From: a virus
IMG/VR virus record: IMGVR_UViG_3300031630_000409
Coordinates: 1 to 22,760 of that record
Strand: one strand, 5' to 3'
Length of the DNA stretch: 22,760 bases
Within the stretch, counting starts at the first letter, position 1; the number at the start of each line of letters is the position of its first letter. Both the position numbers and the translations under genes were made by a program. Of the stretch, positions 1 to 7,385 are shown piece by piece. The notes under the pieces are model-generated. The model ran no database searches. It worked only from the letters and a program-made list of their open reading frames with translations, and was not told the DNA's origin.

Positions 1-700
1 GAAACGATCTAGATAGTTCAAGATTGTTAGCAAACTTTTTACTACAGTGTACTATAGTTTTTGTTTCAAAGTTTATTACTGGTACCATTGGAAAAGCGGC
101 ACACATTTTACGATCTATTTCAGCTGCTTGTTTATGTACTTCTTCTACATCACCTTTAGTTGGTGTTCTACCATTAAATGCTTTGAACATAGTATTTTTA
201 TGTTCTAGTTTCTTTTTAAATTCTGGATAGTTTGCTATGTATTTAAAGTAATTAGGTGTTTTAAGTACTACGTTATAGTTATTCATATCATTTGGTTCTA
301 GATAGTCATAGTTACCTAATTTCTTTATCTCATCTGGATAAAAATCTAACGTTAAATGTTCTACATATAAAATATCTGGGTCTTTTAGTATCTCTGGGTA
401 TCTTTTTCTTATAAAAGAGTTAGATAAAACTTGGCAAATAAAATTAGGGTATTCTTTTACCATTGCAATCACTTCACGCAAGTTCTTAATTAGACCTGGC
501 TCTCCACCAAGTAAACATATTCTAGTCTTATAATTCTTTAAACTTTCTAACGTTTCTCTTAAAAAATCTAAATCTACTGTTAAGTTTCTCATTTCTAGAG
601 TATAACTTGTACAGTAGTGACAATCTTTATTACAAGACATTGATAGAAAGAAATCTACAGCTAAGTAGTTCTTTTGTGCATATGTTAAATCAAATTTCAT
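1..700 (-). CDS. Radical SAM protein (3' end beyond window)
   Basis: Translating the reverse strand from the ATG at 700 gives an open frame of 233 codons that runs off the left edge, so the C-terminus is missing. Residues 23-30 hold the CxxxCxxC cluster motif (Cys23, Cys27, Cys30) that binds the [4Fe-4S] cluster of radical SAM enzymes. A Gly-Gly-Glu-Pro stretch near residue 66 fits the SAM-binding GGEP motif. The later part has scattered cysteines, one near residue 200 and one in a VHCSKK stretch near residue 217, which could belong to an auxiliary cluster. It is the last visible gene of the leftward operon, and its start overlaps the end of the upstream nitroreductase-like gene by 11 nt, suggesting translational coupling. 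The substrate is unknown. Family membership is solid; specific function is not inferable. Confidence 0.85.
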   Translation of the reverse strand, partial: MKFDLTYAQKNYLAVDFFLSMSCNKDCHYCTSYTLEMRNLTVDLDFLRETLESLKNYKTRICLLGGEPGLIKNLREVIAMVKEYPNFICQVLSNSFIRKRYPEILKDPDILYVEHLTLDFYPDEIKKLGNYDYLEPNDMNNYNVVLKTPNYFKYIANYPEFKKKLEHKNTMFKAFNGRTPTKGDVEEVHKQAAEIDRKMCAAFPMVPVINFETKTIVHCSKKFANNLELSRSF

Positions 701-1544
701 TTTTGTCTTCTTCTAACTGTCTATTTATCTCTAGTTCACCACCAAGAGATTTTTCTATTACCATTTCTGTAAACTTTTTATCATCATAATGCCACATATC
801 CTTTGCATTTTTAAATGTCTTACTGTCTGCTGGCTGTTTTGTCACATCAACCCAATTTATCATATCTTCATATGGTGGTTTATGATCATCTTGTACTTGA
901 TTAGTTCTTTTCATAAAATCCATTCTGTAATAGGAACCATAACCTAGTGTAACTATCATGTGTGGTGTTCTATTAACATAAGTAGTATCTTGCCATCTAG
1001 ATGGATTTTTAGGAAAACAAGAAGTAAATGAAACGTCTATACCTTTTTCTAATGCCAGGCCAACTAATGATTGAGAAAATAATCCACATTCAAAAGAAAT
1101 TAAACTGTCTATTTCGCTTAATTCACTTTCAATAGTTTGTTCCGTAAAGTGACTATCATTATCTACACCCCATTGATTAAATTTATTGTTCTCACAAAGT
1201 CTTGATTCAAATACCAAAACATATGGAGCACTTATTATATGTTGATAGTTTCTATTTACTAAATGTATTGAATCTTTTATCTTACCCTCTCTCATGGCCC
1301 TATCTTCGGTTGCATGGTGATTAAATACTGCTTTATTCCATATCTTAATTTTTTCTGATTGATTTTCATCTCCTGGACCTATAATGTTTATCTTATAAGG
1401 CATAAACTGTTGTTTAGAAGGAGTTACTTCATAAGCTTCTTTAATAACAGAGTTTACTTCTTCTTTAGTTGGCCATTTTTCTCTATCGTACAACCAAACT
1501 TGTTGTCTCTTATTAAGTGCTTTGTATACTGGAGATTTAGTCAT
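690..1544 (-). CDS. Nitroreductase-like flavoprotein, copy 2
   Basis: The protein is 284 aa. Near residue 40 a TPSKQQFMPY stretch corresponds to the FMN-binding arginine/serine loop of nitroreductases. A later FECGLFSQSLVGLALEKGID segment matches the long helix (usually Ala-rich) before the C-terminal FMN contacts. Nitroreductase-family enzymes use FMN and NAD(P)H to reduce nitro groups, quinones or enones, or perform specialised dehydrogenations; the reaction here is unknown. It is clearly a paralogue of the next gene (1537-2355): TPSKQ, a HH pair after WxKAxxNHH, YQH, APYV, GLF, EKGID and CFPK are shared. The start overlaps the upstream gene's end by 8 nt, and an AGGA ribosome site precedes the ATG. 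Fold assignment is moderately confident. Confidence 0.68.
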   Translation of the reverse strand: MTKSPVYKALNKRQQVWLYDREKWPTKEEVNSVIKEAYEVTPSKQQFMPYKINIIGPGDENQSEKIKIWNKAVFNHHATEDRAMREGKIKDSIHLVNRNYQHIISAPYVLVFESRLCENNKFNQWGVDNDSHFTEQTIESELSEIDSLISFECGLFSQSLVGLALEKGIDVSFTSCFPKNPSRWQDTTYVNRTPHMIVTLGYGSYYRMDFMKRTNQVQDDHKPPYEDMINWVDVTKQPADSKTFKNAKDMWHYDDKKFTEMVIEKSLGGELEINRQLEEDKNEI

Positions 1545-2355
1545 TTATTCCTATATTTAAATCTTGTTTACTAATGTTTAATCTTCTTTTCATTTCAGTT
1601 TTATTTTCGTCTGTAGTTCCAGATGTATCTTCAACCCAATTTATTACATCTTTAAAGTCTGCTTTTCTGTCCATATCCCAATTACTTTTACCGTTTTCAG
1701 TATCAGGACCATTTTCTTCCATCCACTGTTTCTTATAATATTTTCCATGTCCCATAGAACAAGTTAGAAGTGGTAAAGTTGTAACAAAATCTAGATCATG
1801 CCATTTTTCTACATCTTTAGGAAAACATTGTGTATATGTAATATCAATACCTTTCTCTACTAGTAATCCTGTAAGAGAAGCTACAAACAATCCTACTTCA
1901 ACACTTGTTGCTTGTGCTAGGTTGTTTATTTGATCTTCAAATTCTGGTTCACTAAAGTGACCATCTTCAGCAATACATTTTTGATTCCATGCATTTGTTT
2001 TTCCTGGTTCAACAACTCTAGACGTAATAACTATTACATAAGGAGCGTCTGATAAATGTTGATATGTTTTATTTACTTTTTTAGGTGATTGATCTATCTG
2101 ACCTTTTGATAATGCTCTTTCTTCCACATTATGGTGGTTATGCATTGCCTTATCCCATACTTTAAGTTTTTCATCATCAAACTTTGATTCTGGACCTAAT
2201 ATATTTACTTTGTAGGGATAGTAATTTTGTTTTGAGGGTGTCATATGCCAGGCTTTCCAGAGACAATCTTCTATAACTTTTTTATCTGGTATATTATCCT
2301 TATCGTATTCTATTACATGTTTACGTTTTAAAAACGTTTCATATATTTTTGACAT
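1537..2355 (-). CDS. Nitroreductase-like flavoprotein, copy 1
   Basis: The protein is 272 aa. The TPSKQNYYPYKVNILGP segment near residue 40 matches the nitroreductase FMN loop. The VEVGLFVASLTGLLVEKGID helix and a CSMGHGKYY stretch correspond positionally to the conserved core of its neighbour. It is a diverged tandem paralogue of 690-1544. Nitroreductases are obligate dimers with FMN at the interface, so two adjacent paralogues could form a heterodimer (inference). A clear AGGAG ribosome site lies upstream of the ATG. The start lies inside the end of the SGNH hydrolase gene (17-nt overlap). No membrane segment or signal peptide is visible, so it is probably cytoplasmic. Confidence 0.68.
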   Translation of the reverse strand: MSKIYETFLKRKHVIEYDKDNIPDKKVIEDCLWKAWHMTPSKQNYYPYKVNILGPESKFDDEKLKVWDKAMHNHHNVEERALSKGQIDQSPKKVNKTYQHLSDAPYVIVITSRVVEPGKTNAWNQKCIAEDGHFSEPEFEDQINNLAQATSVEVGLFVASLTGLLVEKGIDITYTQCFPKDVEKWHDLDFVTTLPLLTCSMGHGKYYKKQWMEENGPDTENGKSNWDMDRKADFKDVINWVEDTSGTTDENKTEMKRRLNISKQDLNIGIND

Positions 2356-3112
2356 TTATTTCTCCTATTAAGAGGTTGGTTATTGCTTGATGTCCTTTTT
2401 CGTTAGGGTGGTCATCTTGGTCAGATACTATAAGGCCTCTTTCTTCCATTTGTATTCCGTCTCTACCTAAAACATGACCGATCATGTTAAAACCACCTAG
2501 TCTATCATATTTTTCTTGTAAACCAGGCCAACCTATAAAGTTATTTATATGTTTATTATACTTGCCTATTATTTCTAATAATTTTTCCTCATCTTTAAGT
2601 GGATCACCTGGATATTTCATTCTATCCTCGTTTGTCATATTATGAAGTAATCTATCCGATTCTGTAGGTTTTAATCCTTTTAAATATGATTCAAACAGAT
2701 CACCCATTTGAAAATGATAATATGGTAGGTTGTAGTTTTCACACATCATCTGAAAACTTAAATATGTTCTTAAACTTTTAGTTACCCAACCTAACAAGTC
2801 TCCATCTTGATCAGTTCTTTTAGAGTGCCAACTGCCTAGCCAGCCTGTTTGCCAATCTTTTCTAAATGATTGTGACCAAGCAGCTATAACTAATCCTATT
2901 TCTTCTTTAGGTGTTTTTACTATCTCATCTAATATAGTATCGTGAATGTATTGATTACCTGCTCCACTTTTCGCAACGCAAACAAGTTCCATACCTAAAT
3001 GTTTTGCAAGAAGTTCAGGCCATTTTGGCCATGAAAAGTCCCATGTAGGGTGACATATAGACCTAAATGCTAGGTCTGTACAACTATCTCCACTAACTAT
3101 TAATTTTTTCAT
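2339..3112 (-). CDS. SGNH/GDSL-family hydrolase
   Basis: The 257-aa protein starts with a short beta strand leading into GDS at residues 8-10, making Ser10 the likely nucleophile (block I of the SGNH family). A SGAGNQ stretch near residue 49 fits the block II glycine. The C-terminal DDHPNEKGH supplies the catalytic His235 with nearby acidic residues. The expected block III GxND is not obvious; AAWSQSFR occupies a comparable place. SGNH enzymes act as esterases, acetyl-xylan or sugar deacetylases, or acyltransferases. In an operon with an aminotransferase and glycosyltransferase, adding or removing an acyl group on a sugar or small molecule is plausible (inference). No signal peptide is seen, so it should act in the cytoplasm. 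The start overlaps the upstream gene by 20 nt. Confidence 0.78.
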   Translation of the reverse strand: MKKLIVSGDSCTDLAFRSICHPTWDFSWPKWPELLAKHLGMELVCVAKSGAGNQYIHDTILDEIVKTPKEEIGLVIAAWSQSFRKDWQTGWLGSWHSKRTDQDGDLLGWVTKSLRTYLSFQMMCENYNLPYYHFQMGDLFESYLKGLKPTESDRLLHNMTNEDRMKYPGDPLKDEEKLLEIIGKYNKHINNFIGWPGLQEKYDRLGGFNMIGHVLGRDGIQMEERGLIVSDQDDHPNEKGHQAITNLLIGEINVKNI

Positions 3113-3401
3113 AGAATAATTTGTTAAATGCTATTTTAAGTTTATGTTTAGGTTCTTCTTTAAAGTTCAAAGGACCGTAATCATATTCAGGCATTAAGTA
3201 AGTCTTCTCAACAATATACTCATACACTGGTTCATGTTCTTTGTCAATTAATGTTTCGTCAAAGATGTCACTAGTACCTAATGCTCTTTTCATCATTTGA
3301 CAAGTTTTAATAAGATTATGATCGGTTATAGGAACAGGATTTTCGTTACTGTCAATATAACTAATTTGATCTAATTCTGTGTTTGCTATTATTTCAATCA
3401 T
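3093..3401 (-). CDS. Small acidic protein of unknown function
   Basis: I do not recognise this 102-aa protein. It is acidic in its central part and has no cysteines paired in a metal motif, signal peptide or membrane segment; the C-terminal third is basic (KHKLKIAFNKLFYEK). The reading frame is supported by its place in the operon: its start overlaps the aminotransferase stop by 4 nt (ATGA-type junction) and its end overlaps the SGNH hydrolase start. It may be an accessory or carrier-type partner, but no phosphopantetheine-type DSL serine motif is visible, so that remains speculation. Confidence 0.6.
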   Translation of the reverse strand: MIEIIANTELDQISYIDSNENPVPITDHNLIKTCQMMKRALGTSDIFDETLIDKEHEPVYEYIVEKTYLMPEYDYGPLNFKEEPKHKLKIAFNKLFYEKINS

Positions 3402-4468
3402 AGGTTATTTAATATTGTATTGCATACATCTTTTACTTCTTCATCTTTCATAAATGGGTGTATTGGTAATGTTAATACAGAGCTACTAACTAGTTTACTA
3501 TTTTTACAGTTATCACTTCTATGTTCTATGTTTTTATACATAGGTCTTTCCGAAATAAGTTTTTCATAATGAATATTAGCACCTAGTTTTCCTTTTATTC
3601 TATCTCTTGCCTCATTAGCTTCAACTGGATCTCCTTCATCAAATCTTATAACGTATTTATGATATGTATGATTCAGACCATTTGTTGTTTCTTGTACAGC
3701 TACATAACCTTTTAGTTCATCATCATATTTTTTTGCTATTATTTGTTTAGCCTCAATATACTGATCTAATTTTTTTAATCTATAATCAATAAATTTTGCA
3801 TTAAAGAATAACATTTTAGAATTATATCCTAGTATCTCATGGTTACCGTGTTTTCTTAACTTGATACACATATCAGCATGTTCTTTATTATCTGTTAATA
3901 CAATTCCACCACCAGCAATACCACCAATAGTTTTGTTTGCATTGAAACTTATAGTACTAAAATCTCCTTGTGTACCTGCTTTTACACCATTAAGACCTGA
4001 ACCTATGGCCTGAGCTGCGTCTTCTACAAAGTATATATTTTTCTCTTTACAAAATTTTAATATTTCTGCTATATCTGTCATACTGCCAAACAAATGTGGA
4101 TAGATAATTGCTTTTACTTTATCTGAATACATTTTTTTAATACTATCAAGAGTCATATGATAAGAGTATGGGTCTATATCACAAAATACAGGTGTTGCAC
4201 CTACCATAGATATACAAGACGCTGTTGATATCCAAGAGAAGTTGGTTGTTATTACTTCATCGCCTGGTTTTATACCTAGACATTTTAGAGAAAACATTAA
4301 GGCGTCTGTACCATTTTGACATGCTACGGCATATTTTCTACCTACTATATCTGTAACTGTTTTTTCCAGAAACTCTATGTTTTGTTCCTGATTTTCTTTC
4401 ATGCATTCATCAAAGAGTTTAGTATAATTCTCTTTGTCTTCAGCATATTCATATTTCCATGCGTCCAT
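3398..4468 (-). CDS. DegT/DnrJ/EryC1/StrS-type PLP aminotransferase
   Basis: The 356-aa protein has the hallmarks of sugar aminotransferases of the DegT/DnrJ/EryC1/StrS family. These are QNGTDALMFSL near residue 51 (PLP phosphate loop), GDEVITTNFSW near 69, VEDAAQAIGSG with Asp150 and Gln153 (PLP pyridine contacts), and SFNANKTIGG with Lys179 as the Schiff-base lysine. Length is slightly short of the usual 370-400 aa but the fold appears complete. The family typically transfers an amino group from glutamate to a nucleotide-linked keto-sugar, making precursors for O-antigen or glycoconjugates. A strong ribosome site (AGAGGAGA) precedes the ATG, so it may be translated well independently of the upstream gene, which it abuts by one base. 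No keto-sugar-forming dehydratase is visible in the window, so the substrate would come from the host or elsewhere in the genome. Confidence 0.88.
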   Translation of the reverse strand: MDAWKYEYAEDKENYTKLFDECMKENQEQNIEFLEKTVTDIVGRKYAVACQNGTDALMFSLKCLGIKPGDEVITTNFSWISTASCISMVGATPVFCDIDPYSYHMTLDSIKKMYSDKVKAIIYPHLFGSMTDIAEILKFCKEKNIYFVEDAAQAIGSGLNGVKAGTQGDFSTISFNANKTIGGIAGGGIVLTDNKEHADMCIKLRKHGNHEILGYNSKMLFFNAKFIDYRLKKLDQYIEAKQIIAKKYDDELKGYVAVQETTNGLNHTYHKYVIRFDEGDPVEANEARDRIKGKLGANIHYEKLISERPMYKNIEHRSDNCKNSKLVSSSVLTLPIHPFMKDEEVKDVCNTILNNL

Positions 4469-4833
4469 TATTTCTCCTCTACCATTTTCTTTACTCCATT
4501 TTCATAAACAGTTTCAACCTTTATCTTATCATCTTTAGCCCTTGCTTGGCAATGGTGTAAACAAGTTTGATTGATTTTTTCTAAATTGTCTCCTTTATCT
4601 CTAGCCTGGACTAGATCATCTTCAAAAGCTTGCCATTGTTTAGTGTCTAGTATATTGTCTATACTTTTATAATCTTTAAGTTTACTAATAGAGTAAATTT
4701 CTTTAAATAGTTCACTCTTTGTAGTCTTCGGGTGATCACACCAACAACATGGTAATAAGTGACCTCTATTGTCTATTGCCAAAGGCATTGGTTTCTCACC
4801 ATTTATAGGTAAACATTTAGGATTTAATTTCAT
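4468..4833 (-). CDS. SPASM-like Cys-rich partner of radical SAM, copy 2
   Basis: The 121-aa protein contains a PCCWCD motif (Cys29, Cys30, Cys32) after a DNRGHLLP strand, and a second cluster CLHHC (Cys91, Cys95) near the end. This is the layout of a SPASM/twitch auxiliary Fe-S cluster domain, which normally forms the C-terminus of a radical SAM enzyme and here is encoded as a separate protein. It follows the radical SAM core gene 4817-5446 with a 17-nt overlap. It is a paralogue of 5446-5829, sharing the N-terminal KCLP/RCLP, MPLAI.NRG, PCCWCD and C..HC. It most likely pairs with the adjacent core enzyme to supply an electron-transfer or substrate-binding cluster (inference). Confidence 0.72.
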   Translation of the reverse strand: MKLNPKCLPINGEKPMPLAIDNRGHLLPCCWCDHPKTTKSELFKEIYSISKLKDYKSIDNILDTKQWQAFEDDLVQARDKGDNLEKINQTCLHHCQARAKDDKIKVETVYENGVKKMVEEK

Positions 4834-5446
4834 ATACTGCGTTTTTTGATATTAATGCTTTTGTAGGTTTAAGAGGATCATCATTTGTTAACCATCTTGA
4901 TGATTCTGTTAACATAAAATTTATTCCGTTATTATTTGCCATTTTTTTACAAGTCTCAATATCGTTTTCATTATAACTAAATCTAATACATTGCCATACA
5001 GGTGTACTTAATAAATGTTTAGTCGCCTCTTTCATTATCTCAAACATCTTAACACCATCTTGATTCTTCCTGTATTTATGACTGTCTTTAGGTAGACCAT
5101 CACAGGCGAATATCCATACTGCTTTAGGATTTGCCTGCCAAGATTTAATATACCATGACATAGGTTTAGCTGTAGCTGCATTATGAACAAATACCTCTGG
5201 CACATCTTTTAGTTGAGACATTATATCATTAAATTTAGGGTGATGTACTGGATCCGATAACTGTCCACAAAATGCAACTTCTTTAAAATGTTTTGCTATC
5301 ATGTCTATCTCAACAGCGCTTAGATCACGTCCATGGGGTACCAAACCATAGTTGGTAAACGATGTTTGTCTTTGGCAGTTAGGACATTCTAAAGGACATC
5401 TATGTGTCACATCTAAATTTAATCTACTATTTTTTTTAAATGACAT
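4817..5446 (-). CDS. Radical SAM core protein, copy 2
   Basis: The protein is 209 aa. The radical SAM motif CPLECPNC is at residues 17-24 (Cys17, Cys21, Cys24), immediately after the first beta strand. The rest is a short TIM-barrel-like domain without C-terminal auxiliary cysteines; the auxiliary cluster appears to be supplied by the separate downstream gene. A FACDGLPKDSHKYRKNQDG stretch in the middle is almost identical in the upstream paralogue (5816-6481), so it is probably part of the active site. The start shares its first base with the stop of the preceding SPASM-like gene. Radical SAM enzymes make a 5'-deoxyadenosyl radical from SAM. The substrate is unknown; cores with SPASM partners often modify peptides or sugars. 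Confidence 0.85.
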   Translation of the reverse strand: MSFKKNSRLNLDVTHRCPLECPNCQRQTSFTNYGLVPHGRDLSAVEIDMIAKHFKEVAFCGQLSDPVHHPKFNDIMSQLKDVPEVFVHNAATAKPMSWYIKSWQANPKAVWIFACDGLPKDSHKYRKNQDGVKMFEIMKEATKHLLSTPVWQCIRFSYNENDIETCKKMANNNGINFMLTESSRWLTNDDPLKPTKALISKNAVYEIKS

Positions 5447-5829
5447 TACTTTGTATCTTTTTTTAATTCTTTTCCGTCTCTATATGTTGTTTCTACCTTT
5501 ATCTTATCTTCCTTTTCTCTTACCTTACAGTGGTGAATACATACACCATTGATCTTATTAAGATTATCTCCTACGTCTCTAGCTCTAACTAAATCATTTT
5601 CAAATTCTTTCCATTCTGGTTGATCCATTAATTGTTCAACTGTATCAAAATTTTCAAGTTTACTTACATCATATATCTTTTTAAATCTTTCACTATTAGT
5701 AACTGCCCTTTCGTCACACCAACAACAAGGTAATATGTAACCTCTATTGTTTATTGCCAATGGCATAGATATGTAATTAGGGTCGTCTGGATTAGGAAGA
5801 CAACGAGGTCTTAATTTAATATTCTTCAT
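5446..5829 (-). CDS. SPASM-like Cys-rich partner of radical SAM, copy 1
   Basis: The protein is 127 aa with Cys35, Cys36 and Cys38 in PCCWCD and Cys97 and Cys101 in CIHHC, plus an N-terminal RCLP cysteine. The architecture is the same as 4468-4833, with the basic C-terminal KVETTYRDGK tail also shared. It overlaps the upstream core radical SAM gene by 14 nt. Together they form the first of two tandem core-plus-SPASM pairs. A stand-alone protein of this kind could bind one auxiliary [4Fe-4S] cluster and act as a subunit of the core enzyme. No alternative function fits the Cys pattern better. Confidence 0.72.
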   Translation of the reverse strand: MKNIKLRPRCLPNPDDPNYISMPLAINNRGYILPCCWCDERAVTNSERFKKIYDVSKLENFDTVEQLMDQPEWKEFENDLVRARDVGDNLNKINGVCIHHCKVREKEDKIKVETTYRDGKELKKDTK

Positions 5830-6481
5830 ATTTCCTTCTACCTTCTAATTTATCTTTTAATGTTTGTTTATATTTACCTGTCGGTCTAAATGGATCAGGT
5901 TTTCCGTCTCTATCTTTCCATCTGGAAGATTGTGTTAGTAGAAAATCTATTCCATTACTATTGGCCATGTTCTTAGCTTCTTCTATATCATTTTCGTTAT
6001 AGTTAAATATTATGTATTGCCATATTGGTATTACTTTTAAATGTTTAACAGACTCCTTCATTATCTCAAACATTTTTTCTCCATCTTGGTTTTTTCTATA
6101 CTTGTGGCTATCTTTTGGTAAACCATCACACGCAAAAGTCCATAGAGCATTTGGATTTGCTTTCCAAGATTTAATATACCATGCCATAGGTTTTGCTGTA
6201 GAGGCATTGTGTACTAAAACTTCAGGTATTTCAAGATCATGTAGTCTTTGTAGTATTTGAGGAAATTTAGGGTGGTGTATAGGGTCAGATAACTGACCAC
6301 AGAAAGTAAAAGACTTAAAGTGTATTGCTAGTTTTTCTATTTCTATCATTGTCAAGTCACGACCATGAGGTACTTTACCTCTAAATGTAAAAGCAGTTTG
6401 TCTTTGACAATTAGGACATTCAAGAGGACATCTATGGGAAGAGTCTACGTTTATTGTTGTTCTAGTTTTAAAGTATGTCAT
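5816..6481 (-). CDS. Radical SAM core protein, copy 1
   Basis: The protein is 221 aa with the CPLECPNC motif at residues 18-25 (Cys18, Cys22, Cys25). It is strongly similar along its whole length to 4817-5446: SHRCPLECPNCQRQT/THRCPLECPNCQRQT, HGRDL, FCGQLSDP.HHPKF, the FACDGLPKDSHKYRKNQDG block, and SSRW near the C-terminus. It is slightly longer at the C-terminus, with a basic tail. Its start overlaps the glycosyltransferase end by 14 nt. The two cores retain all three cluster cysteines and so both look active. Two copies may act on different sites of one substrate or in successive steps (inference). Confidence 0.86.
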   Translation of the reverse strand: MTYFKTRTTINVDSSHRCPLECPNCQRQTAFTFRGKVPHGRDLTMIEIEKLAIHFKSFTFCGQLSDPIHHPKFPQILQRLHDLEIPEVLVHNASTAKPMAWYIKSWKANPNALWTFACDGLPKDSHKYRKNQDGEKMFEIMKESVKHLKVIPIWQYIIFNYNENDIEEAKNMANSNGIDFLLTQSSRWKDRDGKPDPFRPTGKYKQTLKDKLEGRRKYEEY

Positions 6482-7337
6482 TCATTGCCTTTATAATTAC
6501 TTCTATGTTTGGTCTATTAACTGGATCAGTAAGACAGTTGGCAGGTCTTTTGTAGTAAACAGGTCCTGCGTCTTTAATATTTTTATCTCTTACATATACA
6601 AAGTTCATTCCGAAGAAACGACACTCTTGCATTAATCTTGGTGCCGGATCAAATGTATGTTTAGTGTAAACGTAAGTATCAAACATACCTAGTAAATTTT
6701 TTACAGGTACAAATATGTGATTTAGATTATGATCTATGTACTTATCTTTGTATGCCAATATACCATGATTTTGGTATTTGTGAATATGTTTCTTTAGTTC
6801 AGTGTAATAACTTTCATTTGTACCTAAAAATAGATACTTAAACTTAACATCTTTAACTATAGGTTTATATACACTGTAATTAATAATCTTTTCAAATTGT
6901 CTACCTATGCCATTAACATATACCTCATGGTCGCATAAGTCAATTACTTTTTCTGGTTTAAAAAATTCTAGTGCTAAAGGATATTCTTTTGGGTGGTTTT
7001 CTGAATATACTGATATAAGAGGTTTCTTAAATAACAAACGTAAAGTTAATTGTGTATCTTTATCATAATCTTTGATACTCTTATATGCTAGAGTTATCAT
7101 ACTTCTACCCATAATTAAATTTACATCAGCTTCTTCATAATCAAAATATACATTTTTCATATGTATATATTTTTCTGTTAAAGCTTCAATGTATGTTTCC
7201 TTGGTAAATTTGTAGTGAGGTATAATTATAAGTTTTGCGTTGATACCTAGATCATTTAGATATTGTACTTGTTCAAAGCTATAATGCATTAATCCGTCAC
7301 CTGGTTTACTAGTCACCACTATATTCAATCTCATCAT
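6468..7337 (-). CDS. GT-B-fold glycosyltransferase-like protein
   Basis: About 289 aa. An N-terminal Rossmann-like strand (LNIVVTSKPGDG) is followed by alternating strands and helices. In the C-terminal half, DTYVYTKHTFDPAPRLMQECRFFG resembles the donor-binding segment of GT-B enzymes, with the conserved Glu of the E-x-G-type motif. It is shorter than typical GT4 enzymes (350-400 aa), so a divergent or minimal GT-B is likely. Three ATGs lie close together at 7343, 7337 and 7334. I prefer 7337 because a minus-strand TATAAATA box at 7350-7343 would place +1 exactly there; no ribosome site precedes any of them. It is the first gene of the leftward operon, whose genes all overlap. Confidence 0.62.
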   Translation of the reverse strand: MMRLNIVVTSKPGDGLMHYSFEQVQYLNDLGINAKLIIIPHYKFTKETYIEALTEKYIHMKNVYFDYEEADVNLIMGRSMITLAYKSIKDYDKDTQLTLRLLFKKPLISVYSENHPKEYPLALEFFKPEKVIDLCDHEVYVNGIGRQFEKIINYSVYKPIVKDVKFKYLFLGTNESYYTELKKHIHKYQNHGILAYKDKYIDHNLNHIFVPVKNLLGMFDTYVYTKHTFDPAPRLMQECRFFGMNFVYVRDKNIKDAGPVYYKRPANCLTDPVNRPNIEVIIKAMNDIL

Positions 7338-7342
7338 ACGCA

Positions 7343-7350
7343 TATTTATA
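7343..7350 (-). promoter_or_regulatory. T4-type late promoter box (leftward operon)
   Basis: Read on the minus strand the bases are TATAAATA. It heads the leftward operon 7337 to <1. With the T4 late geometry (box at -13 to -6) the start of transcription falls at 7337, an ATG, so the first mRNA may be leaderless. It overlaps the most upstream possible ATG (7343), which argues against that start. It forms a back-to-back pair with the plus-strand box at 7356-7363. Confidence 0.6.
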
Positions 7351-7355
7351 ACACT

Positions 7356-7363
7356 TATAAATA
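7356..7363 (+). promoter_or_regulatory. T4-type late promoter box (rightward operon)
   Basis: Exact TATAAATA. Predicted +1 is about 7369, leaving a 17-nt leader that contains a GGAGG ribosome site at 7376-7380 before the ATG at 7386. It drives the three-gene rightward operon 7386-9279. Confidence 0.65.
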
Positions 7364-7385
7364 ATGGATATAGAATGGAGGTCTA

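Noticed and set aside
24-230. Plus-strand 68-codon frame at the left edge
   Set aside because: It is antisense to the radical SAM gene with intact cluster motif, and lacks a ribosome site.
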